64,000 nucleotides of DNA from Streptomyces filipinensis (GTDB taxonomy: Bacteria > Actinomycetota > Actinomycetes > Streptomycetales > Streptomycetaceae), in assembly GCF_014649495.1 (NCBI RefSeq), contig NZ_BMTD01000001.1:947273-1011272 (forward strand), in the 5' to 3' direction. Positions 29,793-39,164 of the stretch are shown one piece after another. The position numbers and the translations under genes were made by a program. The notes under the pieces are model-generated. The model had not been told where the DNA came from. It saw nothing but the letters and a program-made list of their open reading frames with translations, and did no database searches. Each line of letters opens with the position of its first letter. Positions within the stretch are counted from its first letter, which is position 1.

Positions 29793-29822
29793 ACTGTAAC
29801 TCCCTGATCGATGATCGATCAA
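29793..29822 (-). promoter_or_regulatory. Predicted sigma-70-type promoter of aceE
   Basis: On the minus strand TTGATC (29817-29822) and TACAGT (29793-29798) are separated by 18 bases. This is a good match to the streptomycete housekeeping consensus. It lies about 107 bases before the ATG. Confidence 0.65.
29805..29821. promoter_or_regulatory. 17-bp palindromic operator candidate in the aceE promoter
   Basis: TGATCGAT-G-ATCGATCA is a perfect 8-base dyad around a single central base. It overlaps the -35 hexamer and the spacer of the aceE promoter, an ideal repressor position. It lies between aceE and the GntR-family regulator gene. Confidence 0.65.
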
Positions 29823-29944
29823 AGGGTTGAGGGGGAAAACCTCTTGATTTGGAGAAAGTCGGCACGCGGTGCCTTCAGTGATGGCACCGGGTGACGCCGG
29901 ATGACCTTGTTTTCGCAGGTGAGCGGGGGGATGCTCGGGTGCGA

Positions 29945-30568
29945 TCAAGGCCGCGGGGCGCACCCCAGGACATGTGCCTTGACCAGCTCCGCGATCCGCG
30001 GATCCCGGCGCTTGAACGCCTGCACCAGCTCCTCGTGCTCCTCCGCGTACGACTGCTGCACCGTGCCCAGCCAGCGGATGGACAGGGCCGTGAACACCTC
30101 GATGCCCAGACCCTCCCAGGTGTGCAGCAGCACCGAGTTGTCCGCGGCGCGGACCAGTTCCCGGTGGAAGCCGACCGTGTGGCGGACCTGGGCGGTGCCG
30201 TCGGCCTGGCGGTCGGCGTCGTAGAGCGCCGCCACATGCGGCTCCAGCGCCGAGCAGTCCACCGCGAGGCGCTCCGCCGCGAGTTCCGCCGCGATGGCCT
30301 CCAGGCCGGCCCGGACAGGGTAGCTCTCCTCCAGGTCCGCCGCGGTCAGATTGCGGACGCGGACGCCCTTGTTGGGGGCCGACTCGATCAGACGCAGCGA
30401 CTCCAGCTCGCGCAGGGCCTCGCGCACGGGAGTCTGGCTGACCTCCAGCTCGGTGGCGATCCGCCGCTCCACGATGCGCTCACCCGGCTGCCAGCGCCCG
30501 CTGACGATTCCTTCCACGATGTGCTCGCGGATCTGCTCGCGCAGCGAGTGGACGACGGGCGCGGTCAT
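29945..30568 (-). CDS. GntR-family (FCD subfamily) transcriptional regulator
   Basis: A 207-residue regulator with an N-terminal winged helix (about 8-72: LREQIREHIVEGIVSGRWQPGERI, then VSQTPVREALRELESLRLI) and a C-terminal all-helical FCD effector domain (about 80-200). The ATG has AAGGAG eight bases upstream. FCD members sense carboxylic acids, including pyruvate in E. coli PdhR, though PdhR itself is only a distant relative. It is located directly upstream of aceE, with a palindrome in the aceE promoter, so control of pyruvate dehydrogenase is a reasonable inference. Confidence 0.9.
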   Translation of the reverse strand: MTAPVVHSLREQIREHIVEGIVSGRWQPGERIVERRIATELEVSQTPVREALRELESLRLIESAPNKGVRVRNLTAADLEESYPVRAGLEAIAAELAAERLAVDCSALEPHVAALYDADRQADGTAQVRHTVGFHRELVRAADNSVLLHTWEGLGIEVFTALSIRWLGTVQQSYAEEHEELVQAFKRRDPRIAELVKAHVLGCAPRP

Positions 30569-30695
30569 GAGGGCTCCTTAGGGAGGGCTGACGTTTAGAC
30601 AATACGGCGGGTTAGCTCCGGGGGTGGGAAGTCTGGGGGCGCTTTCGCGCAGGTGAGACGAGCCTTACACGCACCGTGTGCCGGCAGACACGAAA

Positions 30696-30726
30696 CGCCC
30701 CGCCCGGAGAAGCTCCGGACGGGGCG
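30696..30726 (-). terminator. Terminator hairpin 1 downstream of sucB
   Basis: Arms CGCCCCGCCCGGAG and CTCCGGACGGGGCG pair over 14 bases with one mismatch and a three-base loop. It is the second of two successive hairpins met by transcription leaving sucB. Confidence 0.72.
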
Positions 30727-30736
30727 CCGTACCACC

Positions 30737-30764
30737 CGGTCCGGGGTGTCAGCACCCCGGACCG
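30737..30764 (-). terminator. Terminator hairpin 2 downstream of sucB
   Basis: A perfect 12-base stem (CGGTCCGGGGTG / CACCCCGGACCG) with a four-base loop, 35 bases after the sucB stop. With the next hairpin it forms a tandem terminator. Confidence 0.8.
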
Positions 30765-30799
30765 ACTTCGTTGAGATCCTCGACCCGAAGGCCGCGGGA

Positions 30800-32590
30800 T
30801 CAGAGACCGAGCTCGACCTCGAACTCGCCCGCCTCCAGGATCGCCTTGACCGCCGTCAGGTAACGGGCCGCGTCGGCGCCGTCGACCAGGCGGTGGTCGT
30901 AGGAGAGGGTCAGGTAGGTCATGTCACGGACGCCGATGACCGTGCCCTCCGCGGTCTCGATGACGGCCGGACGCTTGACCGTGGCACCGATGCCGAGGAT
31001 CGCGACCTGGCCCGGCGGCACGATGATCGTGTCGAACAGGGCACCGCGCGAACCGGTGTTGGAGATGGTGAAGGTCGCGCCGGACAGCTCGTCCGGGGTG
31101 ATCTTGTTGGCGCGGACCTTGCCCGCCAGGTCGGCCGTGGCCTTGGCGATACCGGCGATGTTGAGGTCGCCGGCGCCCTTGATGACCGGGGTCATCAGGC
31201 CCTTCTCCGAGTCCACCGCGATACCGATGTTCTCGGAGTCGAAGTAGGTGATCGTGCCCTCGGCCTCGTTGATCTTGGCGTTGATGACCGGGTGGGCCTT
31301 CAGCGCCTGGGCCGCCGCCTTCACGAAGAACGGCATCGGGGAGAGCTTGACGCCCTCGCGCGCGGCGAAGGAGTCCTTGGCCTGGGCGCGCAGACGCATC
31401 AGGCGGGTGACGTCGACCTCGACGACCGACGACAGCTGGGCCTGCTCGTGCAGCGCCTTGACCATGTTGTCGCCGATGACCTTGCGGATGCGGGGCATCT
31501 TGACGGTCTGGCCGCGCAGCGGGGAGGCCTCCAGGGCGGGGGCCTTCTTCGCGGCGGGGGCGGCGGCAGCGGCCGGAGCCGGGGCGGCCGCGGCGGCCTT
31601 CGCGGCCTCGGCGGCGGCGATGACGTCCTGCTTGCGGATCCTGCCGCCGACGCCGGTGCCCTTGACGGTGGCCAGGTCGACGCCGTTCTCGGCGGCGAGC
31701 TTGCGCACCAGCGGGGTCACGTACGCGCCCTCGTCGGTCGCCTGGGTGGCGGTCGGCGAGGTCGGCGCGGTGGCCGGGGCGGCCGGAGCCGGGGCGGCCG
31801 GGGCCGGGGCCGGAGCGGCCGGGGCAGCGGCGGCGGGCGCCGGAGCCGGAGCGGCGGGTGCCGGGGCGGCCGGGGCCGGGGCCGGAGCGGCCGGGGCAGC
31901 GGCGGCGGGCGCCGGAGCGGCCGGAGCCGGGGCGGCGGCCGGGGCGGCACCCGGGGCGCCGATGACGGCGAGCTTGGCGCCGACCTCGGCGGTCTCGTCC
32001 TCGTTCACCACGATCTCCAGCAGCACGCCGGAGGCGGGCGCCGGGATCTCGGTGTCGACCTTGTCCGTGGAGACCTCGAGCAGCGGCTCGTCGGCCTCGA
32101 CGGAGTCACCGACCGACTTCAGCCAGCGGGTGACGGTGCCCTCGGTGACGGACTCACCGAGCGCGGGCAGGACCACGTCCGTGCCCTGGGCGCCACCGGC
32201 CGGGGCAGCCGGAGCGGCGGCGGGGGCGGCCGGGGCCTCAGCGACCGGGGCCTCAGCGGCCGGGGCCTCAGCGGCCGGGGCCGGGGCGGGCTCGGCGGCC
32301 GGAGCCGGAGCCTCGGCAGCGGCGGGGGCCGGGGCGGCCGCGGGGGCGCCGGTGCCGTCGTCGATGACGGCCAGCTCGGCGCCGACCTCGACCGTCTCGT
32401 CCTCGGCGACCTTGATGGAGGCCAGCACACCGGCGGCCGGCGAGGGGATCTCGGTGTCCACCTTGTCGGTCGACACCTCGAGCAGCGGCTCGTCGGCCTC
32501 GACGCGCTCGCCCTCGGCCTTCAGCCAGCGGGTGACAGTGCCCTCGGTGACGCTCTCACCGAGCGCCGGAAGGGTTACGGAAACCGCCAT
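30800..32590 (-). CDS. sucB: Dihydrolipoamide acyltransferase (E2) with two lipoyl domains
   Basis: Core E2 of the 2-oxoacid dehydrogenase complexes; it moves acyl groups from E1 to CoA. The 596-residue protein has lipoyl domain 1 (about 2-76, lipoyl Lys43) and lipoyl domain 2 (about 137-212, Lys176). Long Ala/Pro/Glu linkers separate the domains. A peripheral subunit-binding domain ([17 protein letters not shown]) and a catalytic domain with SYDHRLVDG (His566, Asp570) follow. Annotated as succinyltransferase in many genomes, but actinobacteria often share one E2 between pyruvate and 2-oxoglutarate complexes, so the acyl specificity is open. It lies 61 bases after lpdA on the same strand. Confidence 0.95.
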   Translation of the reverse strand: MAVSVTLPALGESVTEGTVTRWLKAEGERVEADEPLLEVSTDKVDTEIPSPAAGVLASIKVAEDETVEVGAELAVIDDGTGAPAAAPAPAAAEAPAPAAEPAPAPAAEAPAAEAPVAEAPAAPAAAPAAPAGGAQGTDVVLPALGESVTEGTVTRWLKSVGDSVEADEPLLEVSTDKVDTEIPAPASGVLLEIVVNEDETAEVGAKLAVIGAPGAAPAAAPAPAAPAPAAAAPAAPAPAPAAPAPAAPAPAPAAAAPAAPAPAPAAPAPAAPATAPTSPTATQATDEGAYVTPLVRKLAAENGVDLATVKGTGVGGRIRKQDVIAAAEAAKAAAAAPAPAAAAAPAAKKAPALEASPLRGQTVKMPRIRKVIGDNMVKALHEQAQLSSVVEVDVTRLMRLRAQAKDSFAAREGVKLSPMPFFVKAAAQALKAHPVINAKINEAEGTITYFDSENIGIAVDSEKGLMTPVIKGAGDLNIAGIAKATADLAGKVRANKITPDELSGATFTISNTGSRGALFDTIIVPPGQVAILGIGATVKRPAVIETAEGTVIGVRDMTYLTLSYDHRLVDGADAARYLTAVKAILEAGEFEVELGL

Positions 32591-32651
32591 GGTTTCGGTT
32601 GCTCCTAACGAATTGCGGAAGTCTGTGTCGTCGCGCCCGTTGACCGAAGGC

Positions 32652-34040
32652 TCAGTCGTGGGAGTGCAGCGGCTTGCCGGCCAGCGCCAGGTGCGCCTCG
32701 CCGAGCGCCTCGTTCTGCGTCGGGTGGGCGTGGATGAGCTGGGCGACCTCGGCCGGCAGCGCTTCCCAGTTGTAGATCAGCTGGGCCTCGCCGACCTGCT
32801 CGCCCATGCGGTCGCCGACCATGTGGACGCCGACCACGGCACCGTCCTTGACCTGGACGAGCTTGATCTCGCCCGCGGTCTTCAGGATCTTGCTCTTGCC
32901 GTTGCCCGCCAGGTTGTACTTCAGAGCGACGACCTTGTCCGCGCCGTAGATCTCCTTGGCCTTGGCCTCGGTGATGCCGACGGAGGCGACCTCCGGGTGG
33001 CAGTACGTCACCCGCGGGACACCGTCGTAGTCGATCGGAACGACCTTCAGACCGGCCAGACGCTCCGCCACCAGGATGCCCTCGGCGAAGCCGACGTGCG
33101 CGAGCTGGAGCGTCGGGACGAGGTCACCGACCGCGGAGATGGTCGGGACGTTGGTGCGCATGTACTCGTCGACGAGGACGTAGCCGCGGTCCATGGCGAC
33201 CCCGGCCTCCTCGTAGCCCAGGCCCTGCGAGACCGGGCCGCGGCCGACGGCGACGAGGAGGACCTCGGCCTCGAACTCCTTGCCGTCCGCCAGGGTGACC
33301 TTCACGCCGTCCTGGGTGTACTCGGCCTTCTGGAAGAAGGTGCCGAGGTTGAACTTGATGCCGCGCTTGCGGAACGCGCGCTCAAGAAGCTTCGAAGAGT
33401 TCTCGTCCTCGACCGGGACGAGGTGCTTCAGGCCCTCGATGACCGTGACGTCGGACCCGAAGGACTTCCACGCCGAGGCGAACTCGACGCCGATGACACC
33501 GCCGCCCAGGATGATCGCGGACTTCGGCACGCGGTCCAGGACGAGGGCGTGGTCGGAGGAGATGATCCGGTTGCCGTCGATCTCCAGGCCCGGCAGCGAC
33601 TTCGGCACGGAGCCGGTCGCCAGCAGGACGTGGCGGCCCTGGACGCGCTGGCCGTTGACGTCGACGGAGGTGGGGGAGGACAGGCGCCCCTCACCCTCGA
33701 TGTAGGTCACCTTCCGGGAGGCGATGAGGCCCTGGAGACCCTTGTACAGGCCCGAGATCACGTCGTCCTTGTACTTGTGGACGGCCGGGACGTCGATGCC
33801 CTCGAAGGTCGCCTTCACGCCGAACTGCTCGCTCTCGCGGGCCTGGTCGGCGATCTCGCCCGCGTGCAGCAGGGCCTTGGTGGGGATGCAGCCCCGGTGC
33901 AGGCAGGTGCCGCCGACCTTGTCCTTCTCGATCAGGGCGACGTCCAGGCCCAGCTGCGCCCCGCGCAGGGCCGCGGCGTAACCACCGCTACCACCGCCGA
34001 GGATCACTAGGTCGAAAACGGTGCTGGCGTCGTTCGCCAC
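32652..34040 (-). CDS. lpdA: Dihydrolipoyl dehydrogenase (E3)
   Basis: Reoxidises dihydrolipoyl groups of E2 with FAD and NAD. The 462-residue protein starts at a GTG with GGAGG seven bases upstream. The FAD fold begins [22 protein letters not shown], the redox disulfide is Cys46/Cys51 in GGTCLHRGC, an NAD-binding [11 protein letters not shown] motif follows, and the C-terminal His-Glu dyad is in HPTQNE (439-444). It precedes sucB by 61 bases, forming an E3-E2 operon. A separate promoter is likely in the 289-base gap after pepA. Confidence 0.97.
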   Translation of the reverse strand: MANDASTVFDLVILGGGSGGYAAALRGAQLGLDVALIEKDKVGGTCLHRGCIPTKALLHAGEIADQARESEQFGVKATFEGIDVPAVHKYKDDVISGLYKGLQGLIASRKVTYIEGEGRLSSPTSVDVNGQRVQGRHVLLATGSVPKSLPGLEIDGNRIISSDHALVLDRVPKSAIILGGGVIGVEFASAWKSFGSDVTVIEGLKHLVPVEDENSSKLLERAFRKRGIKFNLGTFFQKAEYTQDGVKVTLADGKEFEAEVLLVAVGRGPVSQGLGYEEAGVAMDRGYVLVDEYMRTNVPTISAVGDLVPTLQLAHVGFAEGILVAERLAGLKVVPIDYDGVPRVTYCHPEVASVGITEAKAKEIYGADKVVALKYNLAGNGKSKILKTAGEIKLVQVKDGAVVGVHMVGDRMGEQVGEAQLIYNWEALPAEVAQLIHAHPTQNEALGEAHLALAGKPLHSHD

Positions 34041-34245
34041 GTCACGTCCTCCATGCATGTGCGCCTTGCGCCGGTCTGCGATGACCGGCGGGCGGCTGGT
34101 GTCCGGCCGCTTGATGCTTCGGCCCTTCGGTGGGGCCCTGTCCTGCCGGGCTCCATCTTTGCACTTGTTCGAGGCGGACGAGACGCCGGGCTGGAGTGTG
34201 AGACACCCCACGCTCACTTGAAAAGGGGGCTCGGGGCGGCCGGCC

Positions 34246-34280
34246 CAGGGGCGCGGGGAGCTGCGCGACCAGCCCCCACG
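34246..34280 (-). repeat. Copy C of the dispersed intergenic repeat (reverse orientation)
   Basis: On the minus strand it reads CGTGGGGGCTGGTCGCGCAG and continues with CTCCCCGCGCCCCTG. It lies downstream of pepA in the 289-base gap before lpdA. Apart from this element and the lpdA ribosome binding site I see nothing definite in the gap. Confidence 0.7.
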
Positions 34281-34329
34281 CCCCCGCGGTCGCCGCACGA
34301 GCGAGGCGACCCGAGTCAGTGGGCGAACG

Positions 34330-35886
34330 TCAGCCCAGGTCACCCGCGGCCGTGAGCTCCGCCAGCCGGACCAGCGTCCGTACGGCAGAACCCGTGCCGC
34401 CCTTCGGCGTGTACCCGAACGGACCGCCCTCGTTGAACGCCGGGCCGGCGATGTCCAGGTGCGCCCACGTGATGTCCTCGCCCACGAACTCGCGCAGGAA
34501 GAGCCCGGCGACGAGGCCGCCGCCCATCCGCTCACCCATGTTCGCGATGTCGGCGACCTGGGACTCCATGCCCTTGCGCAGGTGCTCTGGCAGCGGCATC
34601 GGCCAGGCCGGCTCGCCGACCTCCTCCGCCGCCTCGTGCACCGCGGAGCGGAACGCGTCGTCGTTGGCCATGACGCCGAACGTCCGGCTGCCCAGCGCCA
34701 GCATCATCGCGCCGGTCAGCGTGGCGACGTCCACGATCGCGTCCGGGTTCTCCAGCGAGGCCGCCCACAGCGCGTCGGCGAGGACCAGCCGGCCCTCGGC
34801 GTCGGTGTTGAGGACCTCGACGGTCTTGCCGCTGTACATGCGCAGCACGTCACCCGGGCGCACGGCGGAGCCGGACGGCATGTTCTCGGCCAGCGCCAGC
34901 CAGCCGGTGACGTTGACCTCCAGGCCGAGCCGCGCGGCGGCGACGACGGCGGCGAACACGGCGGCGGCACCGCTCATGTCGCACTTCATCGTCTCGTTGT
35001 GCCCGGCCGGCTTCAGCGAGATGCCGCCCGAGTCGTAGGTGATGCCCTTGCCGACGTACGCGAGGTGCTTCTCCGCCTTCGGGTGGGTGTACGACAGCTT
35101 CACCAGGCGCGGGGTGGCCGCCGAGCCGCCGCCGACGCCGAGGATGCCGCCGTAGCCGCCCTTGGCCAGGGCCTTGTCGTCGAGCACCTGCACCTTGATG
35201 CCGTGCTCCTTGGCCGCGGCCTGAGCGATGCCGGCGAAGATCGCGGGGGTGAGGTCGTTCGGCGGGGTGTTGATCAGGTCGCGGGCACGGTTCAGCTCCT
35301 CGGTGACCGCGACGGCGCGGGCGACCGCGCCCTTGTGGGCGGCGTCGCGGGGCTTGCCGCCGAGCAGCGCGGCCTCGGCCAGCGGCGCCTTGCCGTTCTT
35401 GGACCTGGCGCCGTTCTTCGCCTGGCCGTTCTCCTTGTAGACGTCGAAGGAGTACGCGCCGAGCAGCACGCCCTCGGCGATCGCGCCGATGGCGCCCGCG
35501 CCGTCGACGGGCAGGGCGAACGCGGCCTTCTTCGAACCGGCCAGCGCCCGGGCCGCCACACCGGCGGCCTTGCGCAGCGCCTCGGCGTCGTAGCCGGCGT
35601 CGGCGTCCTTGGCGCCGGGCTCCGCGCCCAGGCCGACCGCCACCACGAGCGGTGCCTTGAAGCCGGCCGGAGCGGGCAGCTTCGTCAGCTCGCCCTCGGC
35701 ACCCGAGGCGCCGAGGGTCTCCAGGACGCCGGCCAGCTTGCCGTCGTACGCCTTGTCCACGGCCTCGGCGCCCGGCGCTACGACGAGGTCCCCAGACCTG
35801 GGTCCAGCGCCCTTGGCGACACCGATCACGATCGCGTCGGCCCGCAGGCCTGGCGCCGCGGCGGTGCTGAGAGTCAGAGCAGTCAC
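34330..35886 (-). CDS. pepA: Leucyl aminopeptidase (M17)
   Basis: Cytosolic metallo-exopeptidase removing N-terminal residues and completing peptide turnover. The 518-residue protein starts MTALTLSTAAAPGLRADAI at a GTG. The N-terminal half is the variable macro-like domain. The C-terminal M17 catalytic domain has the signature NTDAEGRLVLADAL and metal-binding KGITYDSGGISLKP and KCDMSGAAAVFAA segments. It ends in AHLDIAGPAF and PKGGTGSAVRTLV. It sits upstream of lpdA-sucB, an arrangement I recall from other streptomycetes. The ribosome binding site is weak. Confidence 0.95.
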   Translation of the reverse strand: MTALTLSTAAAPGLRADAIVIGVAKGAGPRSGDLVVAPGAEAVDKAYDGKLAGVLETLGASGAEGELTKLPAPAGFKAPLVVAVGLGAEPGAKDADAGYDAEALRKAAGVAARALAGSKKAAFALPVDGAGAIGAIAEGVLLGAYSFDVYKENGQAKNGARSKNGKAPLAEAALLGGKPRDAAHKGAVARAVAVTEELNRARDLINTPPNDLTPAIFAGIAQAAAKEHGIKVQVLDDKALAKGGYGGILGVGGGSAATPRLVKLSYTHPKAEKHLAYVGKGITYDSGGISLKPAGHNETMKCDMSGAAAVFAAVVAAARLGLEVNVTGWLALAENMPSGSAVRPGDVLRMYSGKTVEVLNTDAEGRLVLADALWAASLENPDAIVDVATLTGAMMLALGSRTFGVMANDDAFRSAVHEAAEEVGEPAWPMPLPEHLRKGMESQVADIANMGERMGGGLVAGLFLREFVGEDITWAHLDIAGPAFNEGGPFGYTPKGGTGSAVRTLVRLAELTAAGDLG

Positions 35887-36146
35887 GGTGGTGAAATCTC
35901 GCTTCCGATGTGAAGTTGCTGTGGCCGAAGTGGGGTGGGTCGACCGGGCCCGAGAGCCGACCCTAGGTCCATGCCTGGGCGCAGGTGGCAACCGGGGCCT
36001 TCACCCTGTCGGCGAACACCCGGGACGAGACTACGCGCGTGAGTGCGTTCGCTCATTCCTTCGGGTGTTCACCCGCGTGTGGCGCCGTGGCCACTTCTGG
36101 CTCCTCCGGGCCGGGGAACGAGCCATAGTTCGACGCGCGCCGGCGC

Positions 36147-36755
36147 TCAGCCCAGGGGCACGCGTTCCATCGGGCCGGACCCCGCCCGCCGGAACGCGCC
36201 CTCCACCGAGGTGCCGGCCAGCCGGTCGGCGAGGGAGCGGCGGCCGGGGAAGAACACGGTCAGCGCGTTGACGAGGAACAGCACCACCGCGACCGCCCAC
36301 ACCAGCACCGAGAGCGCGAAGTGACCCTCGATCAGCAGCACACAGGCCAGCGCGTACACCGCCACGTCGGCAGCGGTGGTGACGGCGGCGCGGCGCACGG
36401 CGTGCCGGGACAGCCGCGGGGTGACGTGCAGGCCGAGCAGACCCTTGCCGAGGGTGCGGCCGAGCCAGGTGAGGCAGGCCCACTGGTAGAGGAACGTGAC
36501 GACGACGAGAGCGCCGAAGGCCTCCTCGACGTCCAGCACCACCTTGTCCCACAGGGACAGCCCGAGGTGTTCGGAGGCGCCGATGACGTCACCGCGCGAG
36601 GTGACGAGGTCGAGACCGCCCTTCGTGGCCAGCTCCGGTACGTCGGTCACCAGCGCGCTGACTCTGTGGAAGGTGAGGACGGCGAGCAGCGTGGCCGCCG
36701 CGACGATCAGTGCGAAGTCTATGGACCAGGCCAGGGTGCGGCGCAGCTTCAACAC
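36147..36755 (-). CDS. RDD-like integral membrane protein
   Basis: A 202-residue membrane protein from a GTG with GGGGGAA upstream. It begins with the RDD-like MLKLRRTLAWSIDFALIVAAATLL. Membrane segments lie near 10-32, 80-100, 126-146 and 150-172, and RTLGKGLLGLHVTPR corresponds to the second RDD motif. SLADRLAGT near the end matches the RDD C-terminal signature. Substrate unknown. It follows cobS by 81 bases on the same strand but shows no functional link to cobalamin. Confidence 0.8.
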   Translation of the reverse strand: MLKLRRTLAWSIDFALIVAAATLLAVLTFHRVSALVTDVPELATKGGLDLVTSRGDVIGASEHLGLSLWDKVVLDVEEAFGALVVVTFLYQWACLTWLGRTLGKGLLGLHVTPRLSRHAVRRAAVTTAADVAVYALACVLLIEGHFALSVLVWAVAVVLFLVNALTVFFPGRRSLADRLAGTSVEGAFRRAGSGPMERVPLG

Positions 36756-36836
36756 GGAGTTCCCCCGATCATACTTTCTTGTCCGTGTACGGGCGGAGAG
36801 CTTAGCGCCGCCGGGGGGAGGCGTGCTGGCGTGCTT

Positions 36837-37622
36837 TCAGCCGCCCAGCGCCAGGACCACGAGCGAGGCCGTCGCGGCCGTCTCCTCCAGCGCGCCGAAG
36901 ACGTCCCCGGTGACCCCGCCGAAGCGGTTCACACAGCGGCGCAGCAGGAGTTCGGCCGCCGCCAGGGCCAGCGGTACCGCGGCCGCCGCGCGCAGGGCGC
37001 CGTACGGGCCCGAAGTCCAGCCCCAGGCGGCCGAACCCAGCGTGACCGCCGCCGCCACGGCCGCCGCCCCCGCCACCGGTACGACTCCCGCCACCGCCGC
37101 CCCCAGCCCCTCGGGGCGGGCGGCCGGCACGCCGGTGCGGGCGGCGCAGGTGAGGGCGAGCCGGGCGGTGACCGCCGAGGTTACGGCCGCCGCGGCACCC
37201 CGGGCCCACGAGTCGCCGTACAGCTGTGCCAGCACGGCGACCTGGGCCAGCAGCGTCAGGACCAGGGTGATCACGCCGAACGGGCCGATGTCCGACTGCT
37301 TCATGATCCGCAGCGCGTCCTCCGCGGGCTTGCCGCTGCCCAGGCCGTCGGCGGTGTCGGCGAGACCGTCGAGGTGCAGACCGCGGGTCAGGGCGGCGGG
37401 TACGGCGGCCGAGGCGACGGCGGCGGGCAGCGGGCCGGTGCCCAGGAGGAGCAGCAGCAGCCCGAGTCCGGCGGCGCAGGCGCCCACGACCAGCCCGGCG
37501 ACGGGCGCGCCCAGCATGCCGCCGCGTGCGGCTCCCCGGTCCCAGCGGCGCACCCGGACGGGCAGCACGGTGAGGGTGCCGAAGGCGAAGCGGAGGCCGT
37601 CGAGAGGGGAGGACTTGAGCAC
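36837..37622 (-). CDS. cobS: Adenosylcobinamide-GDP ribazoletransferase (cobalamin synthase)
   Basis: Joins adenosylcobinamide-GDP to alpha-ribazole, the closing step of cobalamin nucleotide-loop assembly, in the membrane. The 261-residue, highly hydrophobic protein carries the metal-binding motif HLDGLADTADGLG (residues 83-95) and the SDIGPFGV segment. It starts at a GTG close to a divergent membrane-protein gene (60 bases apart). cobT and cobU lie 3.5-7 kb away in the same window, so all three late steps are local. No B12 riboswitch was seen upstream. Confidence 0.95.
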   Translation of the reverse strand: MLKSSPLDGLRFAFGTLTVLPVRVRRWDRGAARGGMLGAPVAGLVVGACAAGLGLLLLLLGTGPLPAAVASAAVPAALTRGLHLDGLADTADGLGSGKPAEDALRIMKQSDIGPFGVITLVLTLLAQVAVLAQLYGDSWARGAAAAVTSAVTARLALTCAARTGVPAARPEGLGAAVAGVVPVAGAAAVAAAVTLGSAAWGWTSGPYGALRAAAAVPLALAAAELLLRRCVNRFGGVTGDVFGALEETAATASLVVLALGG

Positions 37623-37682
37623 CGGCGAAGGTTACCCGGCGGTCGTGGAGCCGCCGTTCGTACCGGGGGATAAGGTGCGCAT

Positions 37683-38447
37683 ATGGGGCACTGGTGGGAG
37701 CGGAACATCGTCGAACCGGGCAAACTCCCGCTGCTGCTCGCCCTCGCCGCCTTCCTGCTGACCTTCGTGGTCACCCGGGTGATCACCCGGCTGATCCGGG
37801 CCGGCAAGGGCCCCTTCGGCAACGTCAAGGCAGGCGGGGTGCACATCCACCACGTCGTCCCCGGGGTCGTCCTCACCGTGGTCGGCGGATTCGGCGCGGT
37901 CGCCAGCGACCGGCACGGGACGGGCGGGGTCGTCGCCGCGGTCCTGTTCGGTATGGGGGCCGGTCTGGTGCTGGACGAGTTCGCGCTGATCCTGCACCTG
38001 GACGACGTCTACTGGACCGAGGAGGGCCGCAAGAGCGTCGAGGCCGTCGTGCTCACCGCCGCGCTCGTCGGCCTGCTGCTCGCCGGGTTCGCCCCCTTCG
38101 GCGTCAACGACCTGACCCGGCAGGAGCTGCAGGACCGCGGCGGCGCCCTCAGCACCATCGCCATGAACTTCCTCTTCGCGCTCGTGGCCCTGAGCAAGGG
38201 CAAGGCGCGCGTCGCGGTCTTCGGGGCGATCGTGCCGCTGGTCGCGCTCGTCGGCGCGGTCCGGCTCGCCCGCCCCGGCTCCCCGTGGGCCCGCCGCTTC
38301 TACGGCAACCGGCCCCGCGCCCGCGCCAGGGCCGTCCTGCGCGCCTACCGCCACGACCGCCGCTGGGCCGCGCCGCGCCGCGCCGTTCAGGACTGGATCG
38401 GCGGCAAGCCCGACCCGCGCCCGGCCCGGCTGCCCGGCGGCCGCTGA
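37683..38447 (+). CDS. Unassigned integral membrane protein with VHIHHVVPG motif
   Basis: A 254-residue protein with membrane segments near 15-35, 58-72, 82-102, 122-140 and 178-195. A conserved-looking GVHIHHVVPGVVL lies inside the membrane region (about 52-64), and an acidic VLDEFALILHLDDVYWTEEGRKS follows. Clustered His and Asp residues within or beside membrane helices suggest metal or lipid chemistry, but I know no characterised relative. The C-terminal 55 residues are Arg-rich and cytoplasmic. The gene overlaps the 3' end of the convergent rhomboid-like gene by 61 bases. Confidence 0.8.
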   Translation: MGHWWERNIVEPGKLPLLLALAAFLLTFVVTRVITRLIRAGKGPFGNVKAGGVHIHHVVPGVVLTVVGGFGAVASDRHGTGGVVAAVLFGMGAGLVLDEFALILHLDDVYWTEEGRKSVEAVVLTAALVGLLLAGFAPFGVNDLTRQELQDRGGALSTIAMNFLFALVALSKGKARVAVFGAIVPLVALVGAVRLARPGSPWARRFYGNRPRARARAVLRAYRHDRRWAAPRRAVQDWIGGKPDPRPARLPGGR

Positions 38448-39139
38448 CCGCGCCGCAGCACACGGGCGCGGGCGCGCCGCAGCCCGTGCCCGCGGCGGTG
38501 CCGCAGCGCCACCGCGAGGCACAGCAGCCCCACGGCCATCAGTGCGGCCAGATGCTCCTTGCCCGCCAGGTTCTCCTTGAGCAGGACCTCGACCACCATC
38601 GCCAGGGTCACCGCGCCCGCCGTGAGGTAGGCGCCGTACCGCCAGCTCACGAACACGGCGAGCCCCACCACGGCCGCCGACGGACCGGTGTCCACCACCT
38701 GCGCGTCCGTCCACGGCAGCCCGAACGGGGCGTGTGCGCCGAGCGTGATGCCGATGCGCGCGTACAGCGTCCCGGCGAGCGTGGCGACGTACGCGAGGAC
38801 CAGTGTCCGCCACCAGCCGATGCACACCTCGGCGATCCCGAACACCAGCAGGATCTGCGCCAGCGCGCCCCACACCGGCAGATCCAGCGCCGGCACGAAC
38901 AGCGACAGGGGGGTGCGCAGCAGGGCCAGCCACAGCGGGTCCTCGGCCCGTACCGCGCCCGCGTTCTGCACGAACTGGTAGCCCCATGGCTGGTTCTGCA
39001 CGTACTGGAGCAAGGCCGTCAGACACACCGCCCCGGCGGTCATCGGGATCGCCCGCAGCCGTCGCTTCAGCAGGGCCTCCCGCACGGTGACGTACAGCAG
39101 GCCCCACTCCTCACGGGCCCAGCGGGCGAGCGTTCTCAT
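38387..39139 (-). CDS. Rhomboid-like membrane protein
   Basis: A 250-residue protein of about six membrane helices, starting at the ATG at 39139 (a TTG one codon upstream is less likely). It has a helix pattern like rhomboids, with QILLVFGIAEVCIGWWRTL and a GPSAAVVGLAVFVSW segment that resembles the rhomboid GxSx region. The usual catalytic His is not clear, so it may be an inactive relative. It lies 25 bases downstream of the lysyltransferase-like gene on the same strand, suggesting a shared membrane-lipid role. Confidence 0.75.
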   Translation of the reverse strand: MRTLARWAREEWGLLYVTVREALLKRRLRAIPMTAGAVCLTALLQYVQNQPWGYQFVQNAGAVRAEDPLWLALLRTPLSLFVPALDLPVWGALAQILLVFGIAEVCIGWWRTLVLAYVATLAGTLYARIGITLGAHAPFGLPWTDAQVVDTGPSAAVVGLAVFVSWRYGAYLTAGAVTLAMVVEVLLKENLAGKEHLAALMAVGLLCLAVALRHRRGHGLRRARARVLRRGQRPPGSRAGRGSGLPPIQS

Positions 39140-39164
39140 CAACCGTTCCTCATCCCCCGTGTGG

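Noticed and set aside
31248..34010. A 920-codon plus-strand frame antisense to sucB and lpdA, with long Ala/Gly runs
   Set aside because: The Ala/Gly runs mirror the Ala/Pro linkers of the E2. No ribosome binding site or domain.
34041..34535. Extension of lpdA upstream to a 627-codon frame
   Set aside because: The GTG at 34040 has an ideal GGAGG and gives normal E3 length. The extension crosses the intergenic repeat and part of pepA.
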